Notes: generated by a model not told the origin, from the letters alone. A DNA stretch of 64,000 bases from Spisula solida (GCA_947247005.1 OX365947.1:4478530-4542529); one strand, 5' to 3'. Counted from the first letter of the stretch, positions 38,501-43,022 are shown. A program made the numbers and translations.

Positions 38501-40476
38501 AGTCTCACAATAACATACATATGTACTACAAGTACCAATTATTAAACCAATCTTGCTGCCAAGCACTTTAAACATTTTGAACTAGTCCTGGTCAATACAA
38601 GGTCAGGCTAAAAGTACTGTTTAGATAGATGTAAACATTTTTCAACCTTCTTTCTTGACAAGCAGTACACTCCTTGATCAGTTTACTCGAGGCGGATGTA
38701 TTCAAAATCCCAAAATTTGAAGGTTAAAAGGTATATCATGTCAACAAGGAGCCTCGACTCGGATAACATTTTTACTTCGCATAACAGTTGAATAACTGAA
38801 ATGAATTTTGATAAAAATGGAACAATGGGGTATTAAAATTCATGTTGAAAGTAGCTTATTCTAGTACAAATAATAATATTTTTTATTTCTTGCAAATCGA
38901 CCAATGTTGAGTGAGCTAGATTATCATATCTGAATCATTGAAGCGCTTTCTCTCGAAAAGTGAAATTGTGTTACTGTTCTGTACTACATGTAGTTAGCGC
39001 AAGATAATAATAAGGCGACGATATGTTATCAAATGCGAAACATTGGCTATGTTTGAATCAAAATAATGAACATGTACCTGTGCTTTATCTTTAATAAAGC
39101 ACAGTCACTTGTTTGGATGCACTCGTGCTTTATTCTATGATAAAATACAGGTACAAGTTCATTATTTCTTATATATATATAAAAAGTACAATATTAAATA
39201 TAATACACATTTGACACCAAAGAGTAGGCTATCCTAATTATGATCTTTGCTGACACACATGCCCACGTGTTTACAGGGCTTTTTTTCGCTGAATTGTGAA
39301 GAGGCCCAAGCTCTTTTGTTTTGTGGAAATTTGCGTGAAAATTCTCAAAATTGTGAAAAAGTAGGCGCAGAAACTTTCAAATCTATGATATAATACTTTA
39401 TATCAAGTCCTGTACAGGAATATATGATTGTTATCTGTAATAAATTTGTTTGTTTGATGCAAAAATGTGAAGTTGATTTTACAAAAACCATGATGTAAAT
39501 TCTAATTGTGAATTAAGGGCTTTTTGTGAAAGGGGCCATAGCAATTTGTGAAGGGGCCTAATATAGGCCCCTCGTATATAGTGAAAAAAAGCCCTGGTTT
39601 ATAAGTTCTATTCTCATATAACGTTGTCAACGCACTGTAGTCTGTAGCAGTCAACCCTTGACATTTATGGTAAAAAGTTTAAAATGGATGCTTTCAAGTC
39701 AAAGGTTCAGTGAATATGAAGCCTACATAGTGAACTTAAAGCATGTGACACTGACTACATCATTACATGTACAGTTAAATGCATGCGTACCACTCAAAAA
39801 TATAAAGATCAACATTTATGTAAAGTAGATCATTTAGCGTGGAGTAAAAATCTTAGGAAGGCTACTGGTTATCGAATCTCTTAGTATTATTTGAGACTAT
39901 AATAATAATTATAATAGACACATCAAAGTTAATATTAAAATATCTAACAGAAATTTAACTTTGAGAAATACAGTACAAATTATATAAGTATAAAAGTTTT
40001 AAAAACTTTCAAAATTCAGTCCTTTACAGGCTTTAGACTCACATTTATTTCAAACTCCAGCTATCAGTTCACTTCACATTTTACATACACATAATTATAT
40101 AAAAGGTATGGTCATCAATTAAACTAAACAAAAGAGTGGGAATTTCAATTTTGTAGAATCTATGATAAAATAATTTTAACTCCTAAAGCAGAGACTCGAG
40201 TGATCAGTATAGCGATATAGATCTAGAAAATCATTAAAGCTCGCATAACTGAAAGTTTTGTTGCAATAACAACAATTATTTTAATATCAAACGCCGATAT
40301 CATTATCACTAACTGCAAACAAACAAATTGAATAAACAACAGATTAAGTGAAGTTGTCAAAGGTCGAAAATTAAAGCGTGCATTTCATGAATGAAAATCG
40401 ATACTTACCGAGCAGTTCTATCAACTGAGCCCAGAAAACTGAGGAATTGAATTCCTAACGGTGCTTTGTTGGCCAT
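5459..40476 (-). CDS. SLC37A2: SLC37A2-like sugar-phosphate/phosphate exchanger (16 exons, 597 aa)
   Basis: Spliced minus-strand gene. Coding exons, 5' to 3': 40476-40409, 30889-30808, 25125-25032, 22723-22645, 21481-21346, 20258-20182, 19052-18886, 17512-17499, 16028-15675, 10890-10807, 9937-9847, 9302-9240, 8950-8865, 7392-7191, 6234-6137, 5557-5459. They total 1794 nt with every phase matching. Family members are ER-membrane major facilitator proteins exchanging glucose-6-phosphate for phosphate (established for SLC37A1/A2). Visible SLC37 signatures: YHLSRKPISIVK after TM1 (residues ~39-50), KRGLIMGIWNSHTSVGNILG (~178-197), AGDLSTLFDVGGIMGGI, SDYTRGRASTCCVML, and VNGPYALITTAVSADLGTHK near the C terminus. 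Sequons NCS and NTT lie in the first luminal loop. The loop between the two six-helix halves (~235-385) is about 150 residues, much longer than in human SLC37A2. Paralogue assignment (A1 versus A2) is uncertain. Confidence 0.93.
5600..5751. mobile_element. MITE, ATTCAATATTGATCTTA ends (copy 1)
   Basis: Inverted ends ATTCAATATTGATCTTA / TAAGATCAATATTGAAT, about 150 bp apart. A second copy is at 58628-58779 in HP1 intron 1. It lies just upstream of the final SLC37A2 exon, in the intron. Confidence 0.8.
5895..6093. mobile_element. Family D element, truncated
   Basis: This copy keeps the middle and right part of family D (AATGACCATAACTTTG, CAGAAAAGTTCA, right-end TTCTGGAATTATAGAACCC). It ends about 44 bp from the exon 15 donor. 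Confidence 0.65.
6137..6234 (-). CDS. SLC37A2: SLC37A2 exon 15 (TM12)
   Basis: Encodes AAIGPLLTGVISKSGWNNVF and WMLIAADIFAML, aligning with the family's GPLLxGxIxxxGWNNVF. The donor reads CTG|GTAGGT. Confidence 0.93.
6303..6553 (-). mobile_element. Family J element (copy 1)
   Basis: Inverted ends CTGGCTTAGAA / TTCTAAGCCAG bracket about 250 bp shared with 10920-11130 and with the interrupted copy at 30942-31440 (shared block TTTCATGAAAAT, AAGCACCTT-like, GCAGATTTCAAAT). Confidence 0.75.
6834..7118 (+). mobile_element. Family B element (copy 1)
   Basis: Begins AACAAGAGATG, has TATGCCCCCATGG, AGGTCA-type half-sites, a run of GACCGACC and a G tract ending GTGCATAA. It is related in plan to family A. 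The second copy is at 46131-46366. Confidence 0.75.
7191..7392 (-). CDS. SLC37A2: SLC37A2 exon 14 (TM10-TM11)
   Basis: Encodes MYIYNMYGSINYAHSVGLLL through TVTAIIDGTGSIG, with the most conserved family stretch (VNGPYALITTAVSADLGTHK). The donor reads AG|GTAAGT. Confidence 0.95.
7552..7590 (+). other. Hammerhead-ribozyme-like motif
   Basis: CTGATGA is followed by a perfect 7-bp stem (GGCTTAA / TTAAGCC) and then GAAACGTC, which is the conserved core order of a hammerhead (CUGANGA, stem II, GAAA, stem III). Such motifs are known in Penelope-like retroelements. Stem I pairing is poor here, so activity is doubtful. Confidence 0.4.
8155..8443 (+). mobile_element. Family A element (copy 2)
   Basis: Full-length copy, ACAAGACTGCGTTC to GGGGGCATAAAA, with a longer GGACGGACGG tract than the other copies. 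It lies in SLC37A2 intron 13. Confidence 0.85.
8807..8864. repeat. (CAA/GTT)n microsatellite touching a splice donor
   Basis: A CAA-rich run on the plus strand starts directly beside exon 13. On the transcript, the donor GTACGTTGTTGTT is itself the first part of the GTT repeat. Confidence 0.85.
8865..8950 (-). CDS. SLC37A2: SLC37A2 exon 13 (TM8-TM9)
   Basis: Encodes GIIAGVVSDYTRGRASTCCV then MLLLAAPM. The SDYTxGRAxTCCVM motif is diagnostic. The donor GTACGT runs straight into a GTT microsatellite. Confidence 0.93.
9240..9302 (-). CDS. SLC37A2: SLC37A2 exon 12
   Basis: Encodes SYDAEVAGDLSTLFDVGGIM, the conserved GDLSTLFDVGGI motif before TM8. The donor reads GG|GTGAGT. Confidence 0.93.
9489..9757 (-). 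mobile_element. Family C element, AGTCCCCTACCGG ends (copy 1)
   Basis: An inverted copy of the element at 33694-33954 and 61362-61626. It shares TTGCAAGCAATACAGAAGTC, TTGCCCCCTATCCACATACC and the GGATCCAGATTTT block. The right part is diverged. Confidence 0.75.
9847..9937 (-). CDS. SLC37A2: SLC37A2 exon 11 (TM7)
   Basis: Encodes GVIEFSLCLFFAKLVSYTFL then FWLPKYISYK, matching the family motif at TM7. The donor reads AAAA|GTAAGT. Confidence 0.93.
10807..10890 (-). CDS. SLC37A2: SLC37A2 exon 10
   Basis: Encodes EEALVSKNEEEPQADKEAIT and IWRALRIP. The acidic end of the central loop runs into the conserved ALRIPGVIEFS entry to TM7. The donor reads CCT|GTAAGT. Confidence 0.9.
10920..11130 (+). mobile_element. 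Family J element (copy 2)
   Basis: Shares GTCGTAAGTACAAAATCAAT, TTGAGAAAACAAGAA and the TTCTAAGCCAGCGATAT right end with 6303-6553 and 30942-31440. It lies just upstream of SLC37A2 exon 10, in the intron. Confidence 0.7.
11178..11579. mobile_element. Tc1/mariner-like non-autonomous element, 402 bp
   Basis: The ends CACTGCCCACCAAAAATAAG and CTTATTTTTGGTGGGCACTG are inverted repeats of about 27 bp with one mismatch near the tip. TA flanks each side (11176-11177, 11580-11581). No transposase frame is present. Confidence 0.85.
11890..12320. mobile_element. Inverted-repeat element with GGG...CCC ends
   Basis: The left end GGGTATGTTCGTAACG matches the inverted right end (reverse complement GGGCGCGTTCATAACG). 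Subterminal GGAACA-type repeats occur on both sides. Flanking ATA could be a 3-bp duplication. Superfamily uncertain. Confidence 0.6.
12580..12855. repeat. ~140-bp tandem duplication with nuclear-receptor-like half-sites
   Basis: Two copies start AAATTCAAGGTGACCTTGAC and end near GAAGGCAGCACT. Each contains GACCTTTGACC, the complement of a DR1-type pair of AGGTCA half-sites. Confidence 0.7.
12874..13057. mobile_element. MITE, CAGGGGCGTAGCCAG ends, 184 bp
   Basis: Perfect terminal inverted repeats (CAGGGGCGTAGCCAG / CTGGCTACGCCCCTG), flanked by an exact GAATT duplication (12869-12873, 13058-13062). A subterminal TGTGCGTAACAT repeat is also inverted or direct. Confidence 0.9.
13149..13363. mobile_element. 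Family D element, CAGGGGTCCTAC ends
   Basis: CAGGGGTCCTACCATGGCAT to TTGTAGGACTCCTG, with the interior AATGACCATAACTTTG and TTTTCTGCAGAAAAGTTCAT shared with the other family D copies. Confidence 0.85.
13815..14084. mobile_element. Family E element, CAGGGGTGTCAA ends
   Basis: CAGGGGTGTCAACAGGACCA to TTTACACTCCTG, with an exact TACATT duplication on each side (13809-13814, 14085-14090). The interior TTTCTTGAGATATTTTCAT is shared with copies at 22058, 24043 and 30985. Confidence 0.88.
14549..14823. mobile_element. MITE, GGCCCCGATCTCC ends (copy 2)
   Basis: AGGCCCCGATCTCCCAAAAC to TTCGGGAGATCGGGGCC, with repeated TCTCAATCTGAG motifs inside. A second, degenerate element follows immediately at 14824. 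Confidence 0.85.
14824..14995. mobile_element. Degenerate copy of the CAGTCAGATCTCGATATAA MITE
   Basis: Shares CATACTGACAAATTCAAAT, CTCTTTGTATCAATTCAGTG and the right end TATCGAGACCTCACTGTA with 26098-26271. The left end is lost at the junction with the neighbouring MITE. Confidence 0.65.
15675..16028 (-). CDS. SLC37A2: SLC37A2 exon 9 (expanded cytosolic loop)
   Basis: A 118-residue hydrophilic segment (ISSDMSSDVSAGNN... ending NGVVIQ), open throughout and flanked by CTACAG and CAG|GTAGTT. It lies between the two transmembrane halves, where SLC37 proteins diverge. It resembles no sequence I recognise and accounts for most of the extra length over human SLC37A2. Confidence 0.8.
17068..17302. 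mobile_element. Tc1/mariner-like MITE, CAGGGTGTTAA ends (copy 2)
   Basis: ACAGGGTGTAAAAAAAGTTC to TTTTTTAACACCCTGT, flanked by TA on both sides. Same family as 2252-2486. Confidence 0.8.
17499..17512 (-). CDS. SLC37A2: SLC37A2 exon 8, proposed 14-nt microexon
   Basis: Exon 7 ends in phase 1, while the next clear exon (16028-15675) must be read in phase 0. Joining them directly creates a stop at once. A 14-nt segment with acceptor CATACAG and strong donor GAG|GTAGGT fills the gap exactly, adding DKRPE after LIP. No other candidate was found by eye between the two exons. This is inferred from frame and splice sites only. Confidence 0.5.
17597..17780 (+). mobile_element. tRNA-Ser-derived SINE
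   Basis: The first ~75 bp look like a serine tRNA: A-box GTGGCCGAGAGGTTAGGG, TTGGAAG anticodon loop (GGA) and B-box GGTTCGAATCTC. A non-tRNA body follows. It lies between the proposed microexon and SLC37A2 exon 7, in the intron. Not called as a functional tRNA because no acceptor-stem pairing or discrete 3' end is seen. Confidence 0.7.
18526..18781. mobile_element. Family L repeat (copy 1, uninterrupted)
   Basis: About 255 bp shared with 36505-36745 and the split copy at 31755-32670. Landmarks are GAGCAAATCGTGCAATATCG, CGAGCGTCTTCGTGATAC and AAATTCTCTGGAC. No inverted ends are clear. Confidence 0.75.
18886..19052 (-). CDS. SLC37A2: SLC37A2 exon 7 (TM5-TM6)
   Basis: Encodes RGLIMGIWNSHTSVGNILGS and on to TLGVIVFFFLIP, nearly identical in motif order to human SLC37A2. 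It ends in phase 1, so the following exon must restore two bases. Confidence 0.95.
19103..19349. mobile_element. MITE, GGCCCCGATCTCC ends (copy 3)
   Basis: CAGGCCCCGATCTCCTGAAG to TTTGGGAGATTAGGGCCAGG. It starts about 50 bp upstream of SLC37A2 exon 7 on the transcript and abuts a family D element. Confidence 0.8.
19346..19607. mobile_element. Family D element (copy abutting a MITE)
   Basis: CAGGTGTCCTACTAAGGCAT to ATTGTAGGACCCCTG, with the common interior CAGAAAAGTTCTTTCTTTC. Its left end shares bases with the preceding MITE, so one inserted at the edge of the other. Confidence 0.8.
20182..20258 (-). CDS. SLC37A2: SLC37A2 exon 6
   Basis: Encodes IIGGIVQSSGWPSVVACMGN then WYGKGK. The GWPSVV and NWxGKGKRG motifs are highly conserved in SLC37A1/A2. 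The donor reads AA|GTAAGT. Confidence 0.93.
20262..20395. repeat. Short tandem repeat, GTGTCAAACATTTAGTACA unit
   Basis: Four imperfect copies of a ~25-35 bp unit, directly upstream of SLC37A2 exon 6 on the transcript. Confidence 0.85.
20634..20816. mobile_element. MITE, CAGGGCCTCCTCTG ends, 183 bp
   Basis: Perfect 14-bp inverted ends (CAGGGCCTCCTCTG / CAGAGGAGGCCCTG) with an exact AAGTAG duplication on each side (20628-20633, 20817-20822). The interior repeats GGCTACAAA. Confidence 0.9.
21001..21330. repeat. 90-bp tandem array, 3.7 copies
   Basis: Units begin CCATATCCTAACTGGAC at 21001, 21091, 21181 and 21271, an exact 90-bp period. The array ends 15 bp from the SLC37A2 exon 5 donor. Because 90 is divisible by three, one minus-strand frame stays open through all units. 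Confidence 0.95.
21346..21481 (-). CDS. SLC37A2: SLC37A2 exon 5
   Basis: Encodes GHIAERMNLRHFLSLGMISS through FGIHALWYYILVQ, aligning with the TM3-TM4 region of human SLC37A2. The donor CAG|GTATTA lies 15 bp from a 90-bp tandem array. Confidence 0.93.
22058..22325. mobile_element. Family E element (copy 2)
   Basis: CAGGGGTGTCAACAGGGCCA to ATTGACACCCCTG, with an exact TTGTAT duplication on each side (22052-22057, 22326-22331). Confidence 0.9.
22364..22629. mobile_element. Family D element beside the exon 4 donor
   Basis: CAGGGGTTCTACTGAGGCAT to ATAGGACCCCTG, with an exact AACAGT duplication (22358-22363, 22630-22635). Its edge lies 15 bp from the last base of SLC37A2 exon 4. Confidence 0.92.
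22645..22723 (-). CDS. SLC37A2: SLC37A2 exon 4 (TM2)
   Basis: Encodes HDNYSTLLGSLDLAYLFAYA followed by VAMFF. The donor CAG|GTACAA is weaker than the others, and a MITE begins 16 nt into the intron. Confidence 0.9.
22829..23527. repeat. 28-bp minisatellite, about 25 copies
   Basis: Units run AAGACCACCTTAATCTTGGG then ATAACTGT, with variants ATATTCGG, TAAATC and AACAGT. Higher-order runs of like variants suggest local amplification. It lies in SLC37A2 intron 3. Confidence 0.95.
23886..24013. repeat. 62-bp tandem duplication
   Basis: Two virtually identical copies of a unit starting TCATAAAACATTGCTGATAA and ending GGAAGAACGTG, implying a recent event. Confidence 0.9.
24043..24265. mobile_element. 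Family E element, degenerate
   Basis: Keeps AGGGCCAAATTAAAAATTAG, TTTCTTGAGATAATTTCATC and ACATTGACACACATG, but has lost both exact ends. Confidence 0.65.
24487..24844. mobile_element. Family D element carrying an insertion
   Basis: CAGGGGTCCTACATAGGCAT to CCCTAGGACCCCTG. The family D interior is split by the foreign block at about 24590-24722. Confidence 0.75.
24590..24722 (+). mobile_element. LINE-like 3' end inside family D
   Basis: T-rich block ending AATAAACTTTGAACTTGAAC and TTG. Short tandem tails of this kind are typical of 3' ends of some non-LTR retrotransposons. No coding part remains. Confidence 0.45.
25032..25125 (-). CDS. SLC37A2: SLC37A2 exon 3 (luminal loop 1)
   Basis: Encodes AVLHRKNCSVPLAPGDPVV and on to TTDCDWGPF. 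It has two N-glycosylation sequons (NCS, NTT) and cysteines as in family loop 1. The acceptor is TTTTAG and the donor TTCA|GTAAGT. Confidence 0.9.
25532..25636. mobile_element. MITE, CAGGCCTCGACAAAT ends
   Basis: CAGGCCTCGACAAATATTTT to ATCGAGGCCTC, with AAAGCACTTGTCCTGC inside. A related, oppositely oriented copy is at 29058-29192. Confidence 0.65.
26098..26271. mobile_element. Tc1/mariner-like MITE, CAGTCAGATCTCGATATAA ends
   Basis: CAGTCAGATCTCGATATAAC to GTATCGAGATCTGACTG, flanked by TA (26096-26097, 26272-26273). The interior is itself partly inverted (ACTGACAAATTCATTAT / ACCGACATATTCGTTAT). Another copy is at 46511-46669. Confidence 0.9.
26766..27310. repeat. ~51-bp tandem array interrupted by a family A element
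   Basis: Units contain GGGTAGGGCCTCTCTGTTAA and CAAGATATGTCATATACC. One unit lies before and about four after the family A insertion, so the array existed first. Confidence 0.9.
26817..27098 (+). mobile_element. Family A element (copy 3), inserted in a tandem array
   Basis: Same family as 1458-1735. The surrounding array units give the empty-site sequence and place the ends at ACAAGACTGCG and GGGGGCATAA, within a run of A that probably includes a short target duplication. Confidence 0.88.
29058..29192. mobile_element. MITE, CAGGCCTC ends (second copy)
   Basis: CAGGCCTCAATTAATCTACT to AAATATTTGTTGAGGCCTG, sharing AGCAGGACAAGTAAGA-type interior with 25532-25636. Confidence 0.7.
30185..30445. 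repeat. 23-bp minisatellite, about 11 copies
   Basis: Units read AGAGGTTGCAGCATGTGTTG then AGC. The period is not divisible by three and lacks stops on the minus strand, so all three minus frames are open through the array. It lies in SLC37A2 intron 2. Confidence 0.95.
30808..30889 (-). CDS. SLC37A2: SLC37A2 exon 2 (TM1)
   Basis: Encodes YKAFILVLTFLCYTSYHLSR followed by KPISIVK, the family signature after TM1. The acceptor is TTTCAG and the donor AAG|GTAAAT. Confidence 0.93.
30942..31440 (+). mobile_element. Family J element (copy 3), split by family E
   Basis: Left end ACTGGCTTAGAATGAGAAGG; the sequence then breaks at TATTTTG, resumes after the family E insert at TATTTTGAGAAAACAAGAA, and ends near TCATTCCAAGTC. 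Confidence 0.8.
30985..31252. mobile_element. Family E element (copy 3), nested in family J
   Basis: CAGGGGTGTCAAAAGAGCCA to ATTGACACCCCTG, with a 7-bp TATTTTG duplication (30978-30984, 31253-31259). The uninterrupted family J copy at 10920 has a single TATTTTG there. Confidence 0.92.
31565..31602 (+). other. Second hammerhead-like motif, degenerate
   Basis: CTGACGA, stem GGGA/TCCC, then GAAACATGCATGTG. The core order is that of a hammerhead and ACATGCATGT is self-complementary, but the base at the expected cleavage position would be G, which does not support cleavage. Confidence 0.3.
31755..32670. mobile_element. Family L repeat (copy 2), split by an inserted element
   Basis: The left half (GAGCAAATCGTGCAATAGAT) and right half (TACATCTTCGTGATGCTTCC through AAATTCTCTGGAC) match the uninterrupted copy at 18526-18781. 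The break contains the element at 31874-32541. Confidence 0.8.
31874..32541. mobile_element. 668-bp inverted-repeat element with tRNA-like arms
   Basis: Ends TAGACCGATTTCGATAA / TTATCGAAATCGGTTTA, flanked by TA (31872-31873, 32542-32543). Just inside lie two tRNA-like segments in opposite orientation: plus-strand AGCGCAGTTGGCAGAGC with AGGTTCAACACCC (~32022-32095), and minus-strand TGGCTAAGTGGATATG with GAGTTCAAGCCC (~32325-32400). Confidence 0.75.
33344..33515 (+). repeat. Dispersed repeat, GGGTCAAAACCCCTACT block (copy 1)
   Basis: Shares GGTCATTTTGATACT, CCATGATTTTT-like and GGGTCAAAACCCCTACTACG then AAGTCAAATGGAACC with 57561-57690. Paired AGGGTCA/TGACCCT segments inside suggest a foldback origin. 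Confidence 0.6.
33694..33954 (+). mobile_element. Family C element (copy 2)
   Basis: AGTCCCCTACCGGTTTTTGA to AAACAGGTAGGGGACT, plus a conserved tail TCTGTATTGCTTGCAATTCT. The inverted AGTCCCCTACC ends and GGATCCTGACATAACT block are shared with 61362-61626. Confidence 0.85.
34306..34710. mobile_element. Foldback/MITE (copy 2) hosting a second element
   Basis: CCTGGGTACTGTTTGATCAA to GCTTTGATAAAATAGTACCC then TGG: same family as 1927-2173. The left arm is split by the 155-bp element at 34361-34515. Confidence 0.85.
34361..34515. mobile_element. 155-bp MITE nested in a foldback element
   Basis: CAGGGCTCGACACTAAC / GTTAGTGTCTAGGCCTG inverted ends (two mismatches), with an exact GATTC duplication (34356-34360, 34516-34520). 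The interior repeats GGACCAGTG/ACCAGTGAAAAT. Confidence 0.92.
35113..35575. mobile_element. Large foldback element (copy 1)
   Basis: Arms of about 200 bp: AATACCACATTTTTTTTGGC with TACAGTTCCAAGTAGAAATT on the left, and inverted AACTGTAGCCAAAAGTCCTG with TGGTATTGCTACACTGTA on the right, meeting near 35345. A second copy is at 42543-43022. Confidence 0.85.
36505..36745. mobile_element. Family L repeat (copy 3)
   Basis: Matches 18526-18781 from GACACGATCCTAACC to TTATGCTTATAGAAGG; the last ~35 bp are missing. Confidence 0.7.
37285..37360 (+). repeat. tRNA-like fragment
   Basis: A-box-like TGGCTCAGTGGGTAAG and B-box-like GGGTTCGAGGC at tRNA spacing, followed by a T-rich run. Acceptor stem pairing is not visible, so a SINE head or tRNA pseudogene is preferred over a working tRNA. 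Confidence 0.45.
37695..38147. mobile_element. hAT-like element, 453 bp, 8-bp duplication
   Basis: Ends TAGGACCAGGACGATT / AATCGTCCCGGTCCTA, flanked by an exact CTTTGTAA (37687-37694, 38148-38155) that fits the hAT target pattern nTnnnnAn. The interior has inverted GAAATCGAATCGAACCG-type motifs but no transposase frame. Confidence 0.9.
39062..39170. repeat. Palindromic element, GTACCTGTGCTTTAT arms
   Basis: AATGAACATGTACCTGTGCT is answered by AAAATACAGGTACAAGTTCA and TTATT. Related halves occur around 34107-34255 and 17885-17990. Confidence 0.7.
39274..39596. mobile_element. MITE, CAGGGCTTTTTTTCGCTGA ends, 323 bp
   Basis: Inverted ends CAGGGCTTTTTTTCGCTGA / TATAGTGAAAAAAAGCCCTG and an exact GTTTA duplication (39269-39273, 39597-39601). 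Subterminal GGGGCC repeats occur. Confidence 0.88.
40409..40476 (-). CDS. SLC37A2: SLC37A2 exon 1 (start codon)
   Basis: Encodes residues 1-22, starting MANKAPLGIQFLSFLG. The donor reads CG|GTAAGT. The start is the only in-frame ATG before the donor. The cytosolic N terminus leads into TM1. Confidence 0.85.
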
Positions 40477-41000
40477 GATCGTCTTCGAACTAATTTATTT
40501 CATGCTAAACACGAGCCATACAGTTAATAGTGCCTTTTGTTAACTATCAAAACATGTCAGCTGTAACGCCTACGGTCATGTGACAAAACATTCATGCGGA
40601 ATACCTCGACGCCCTAAATCTTAACCCGACCGTGACGACTGGAAATTGCGGGAAATTTAAATTGTAAAGGGAGACCAATGCGTAATCGTATTGTAGATCT
40701 ACCCAGTTATGCATGTGTAACGTGCCGGACGGACAGACACCAACAAATCCCGTCAGTGAAAAGCTAGCTCACCACTAAGGGTGATTTGTTGGCCTTATAT
40801 ATGCCATTCTACTCTCATGACAACCTACAGTGTTTACTTTGTGCATAATTATCCAATTATCTCCCTTTATGCACCCAACAACCGTTACACATGTATGTGT
40901 TTCTTGCTAGTAGATCTAGCTGCTTCACTGTATATTGTATTTGTTTGTCTATGTTTATCAGAATAGCTACAGCACGCACGTTAATTTGATATACCTTCGT
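40477..41000 (-). promoter_or_regulatory. Upstream region of SLC37A2
   Basis: This must hold the 5' UTR and core promoter. No TATA box is evident at a fixed distance. TCATGTGAC near 40575 is a possible E-box-type site, and a small inverted pair CCAACAAATC / GATTTGTTGG lies at about 40740-40795. The transcription start is not determinable by eye. Confidence 0.3.
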
Positions 41001-41432
41001 GTGCAAATCAATAATTTACGATGAGTTTAAACCAAAAATTAATGCCTATGACTGGATACAGACAGTCACAAGATCTAATTAGATTCTGCATAAAACACTC
41101 TACCCGCGGTCGTCATTGAGGTTATTTTTTATTTATTCATTGTGTAGGTTGAATGCGAAATATGAAAGTTTTTACGACGTGTGGGAGTATGTTTTATGCA
41201 AACGAACAATAGTTTCAAGCTGTCTCTTTTTCAAGGTTTCACAGGGTGCTGGAACAACGGCCCAGCTGTTGACAGACCGATCCAATAATAAAAGTATATT
41301 TCGTGGAAAGCTATTTTTCTTACATCACGTCAGTCACCTAGTATTGTTACTGTTGCAGCGGTCACTTCCCTTGTTGCAGTCATCCCGACTCCTTATAAAG
41401 TCTGTCACTCCCTAGCAGTAACCACAGGCCTA

Positions 41433-41543
41433 AAAAATATATCACAAAATACAGAGTTTTGAAATTCTCCATCATCTGGTCATTAATACAGTATGACAAG
41501 AGAATGTTTACATACTGTAATATGTAACTCTGTATTTTGTGGC
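41433..41543. mobile_element. Small inverted-repeat element
   Basis: TCACAAAATACAGAGTT is answered by AACTCTGTATTTTGTGG about 110 bp on. The interior is AT-rich with TACAGTATG. Confidence 0.65.
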
Positions 41544-41774
41544 CTGTGCAGTAAAATAACCACTACCCTAATCCTTACAACATTACACTATTCCTTACAA
41601 CAGTTACTTCCCATGCAGCTACATTTCCACTGCAGTCACCCAAACTCCTTAGAGCGGTAAGATCTAAATTTCCTTGCAGTAACAGCACTCGAAACATCAC
41701 CACAGAGAAAGTAGAATTTTCGACAAAAAATATACCTATCTATCCATAATACATACGTTATCATATATTATTAT

Positions 41775-41996
41775 GTATAGTTCGCCGGGGATTATTCTAG
41801 CCTTATCAATAAACAAAGCAAAATTAATTTATAAACACTGCACGGCCGACTGGCCGCCAGTTATCAGTTAAAGAGTATGTCATGTAAAAGTATATAATTA
41901 TGCACAAGATTGAACAAAAATGAATATCGATAATGTGTTTAATTCTCATTTTTATTTGTAAACAAAGGCTAGTGTTATCTCCGGCGAACTATACAT
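41775..41996. mobile_element. MITE, TAGTTCGCCGG ends
   Basis: TATAGTTCGCCGGGGATTAT and the inverted right end ATCTCCGGCGAACTATA share about 28 bp, flanked by TA. The subterminal CTAGCCTT is inverted as well. Confidence 0.8.
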
Positions 41997-42394
41997 TGTA
42001 TGCTAATATGGATTACGTATGTCTGGGACGTACAAGCCAAATGATTCCTTTCTTGTGTCCCTTGCCGATCTATCAATGATTTCATAGCGACCAAACCTTG
42101 GTACACATCGATCATTAGTTACAGGCGAGACTTGACATGCTTTTTCGACTTTTTGACAGCTGGAACTTGGACTCGCGTTCCGTTGAGTGTTCGGCTTGTG
42201 ATGTGCTATGTGGTTTTGTTTTTGTGCTCGGCTGTCTTCCATGTCTGAGTTTGACTACCTTTGACATACTTTGATTCTGAAGGTTATGCCGCCGTAGATG
42301 CTTTGATAAAACAGTATCCCAGTATACATCTCTACTTCACAAGGAACCAGCATCCCCTTCACATATGGATGACAATTTTCATGGTATGGTGTAA

Positions 42395-42490
42395 CATGCG
42401 TCGATCGGGAATCAAATCCAGATAATGAATCCAGCATACGAACTGCGGCTTTGTCAAGATCGTTAACCACTCGATCCATGTATCACGCCA
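42395..42490 (-). mobile_element. tRNA-derived SINE fragment
   Basis: On the minus strand, TGGATCGAGTGGTTAACG (A-box like) and GGATTTGATTCCCG (B-box like) are spaced as in a serine-type tRNA. The open minus-strand frame across it is incidental. Confidence 0.5.
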
Positions 42491-42542
42491 CTGACTTTCT
42501 CAATGCACCATCCGAACAAGACGTCATAAGCTAGCTGCTAAC

Positions 42543-43022
42543 GTATTACAGTGTAGCAATACTGCCTGTTTTTTTTGGCTACAGTTCCAAGTAGAATTTT
42601 GTAAACATTGGATCACAAATACAGCCATAATTATTTTATTTCTTCATCGATTTAACAATTTTAAGACACAAGCGTGCAGTGAAATGGGTCTTTTACGACA
42701 TTAGGTCAAATTTTGTAAAGAATTTAGCTTTCGCCAGGAAATTCGCCAATTTGATTTTTTTTATCGCCAAATTATTGATAATGGCCCAAATGGCACCATT
42801 TGCGACCGACAGCGAAGGCCCTGGATTTCTATGGAACAAACGCCACGCTAAGGGGAAAATTATTTGCTTTCCATGAAAAACAAGATCTTTTTCAGTAGCT
42901 TGACCGTTTTTTTCCAGTACCCTGTGAAACATGTAAGTTCCATTGTTTCTATATTTATGTTCCAATGTTTACAAATTTCTACTTTGAACTGTAGCCAAAA
43001 GTCACATGGTATTGCTAGCCTG
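42543..43022. mobile_element. Large foldback element (copy 2)
   Basis: Same arms as 35113-35575 (TTTTTTTTGGCTACAGTTCC; inverted GAACTGTAGCCAAAAGTC), with a different central segment around 42660-42810. Confidence 0.8.

Larger units (their letters stand above)
30890..40408. other. SLC37A2 intron 1, 9.5 kb, element-rich
   Basis: No coding sequence is recognised between exons 1 and 2. The intron holds the nested elements listed separately (30942-31440, 31755-32670, 34306-34710), a large foldback, an 8-bp-duplicated hAT-like element and tRNA-like fragments. Between them the DNA is unremarkable AT-rich sequence. Confidence 0.7.

Noticed and set aside
42003..42479. Consecutive minus-strand frames of 79 and 74 residues
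   Set aside because: They overlap a tRNA-derived SINE fragment and a foldback fragment, with a stop between them.
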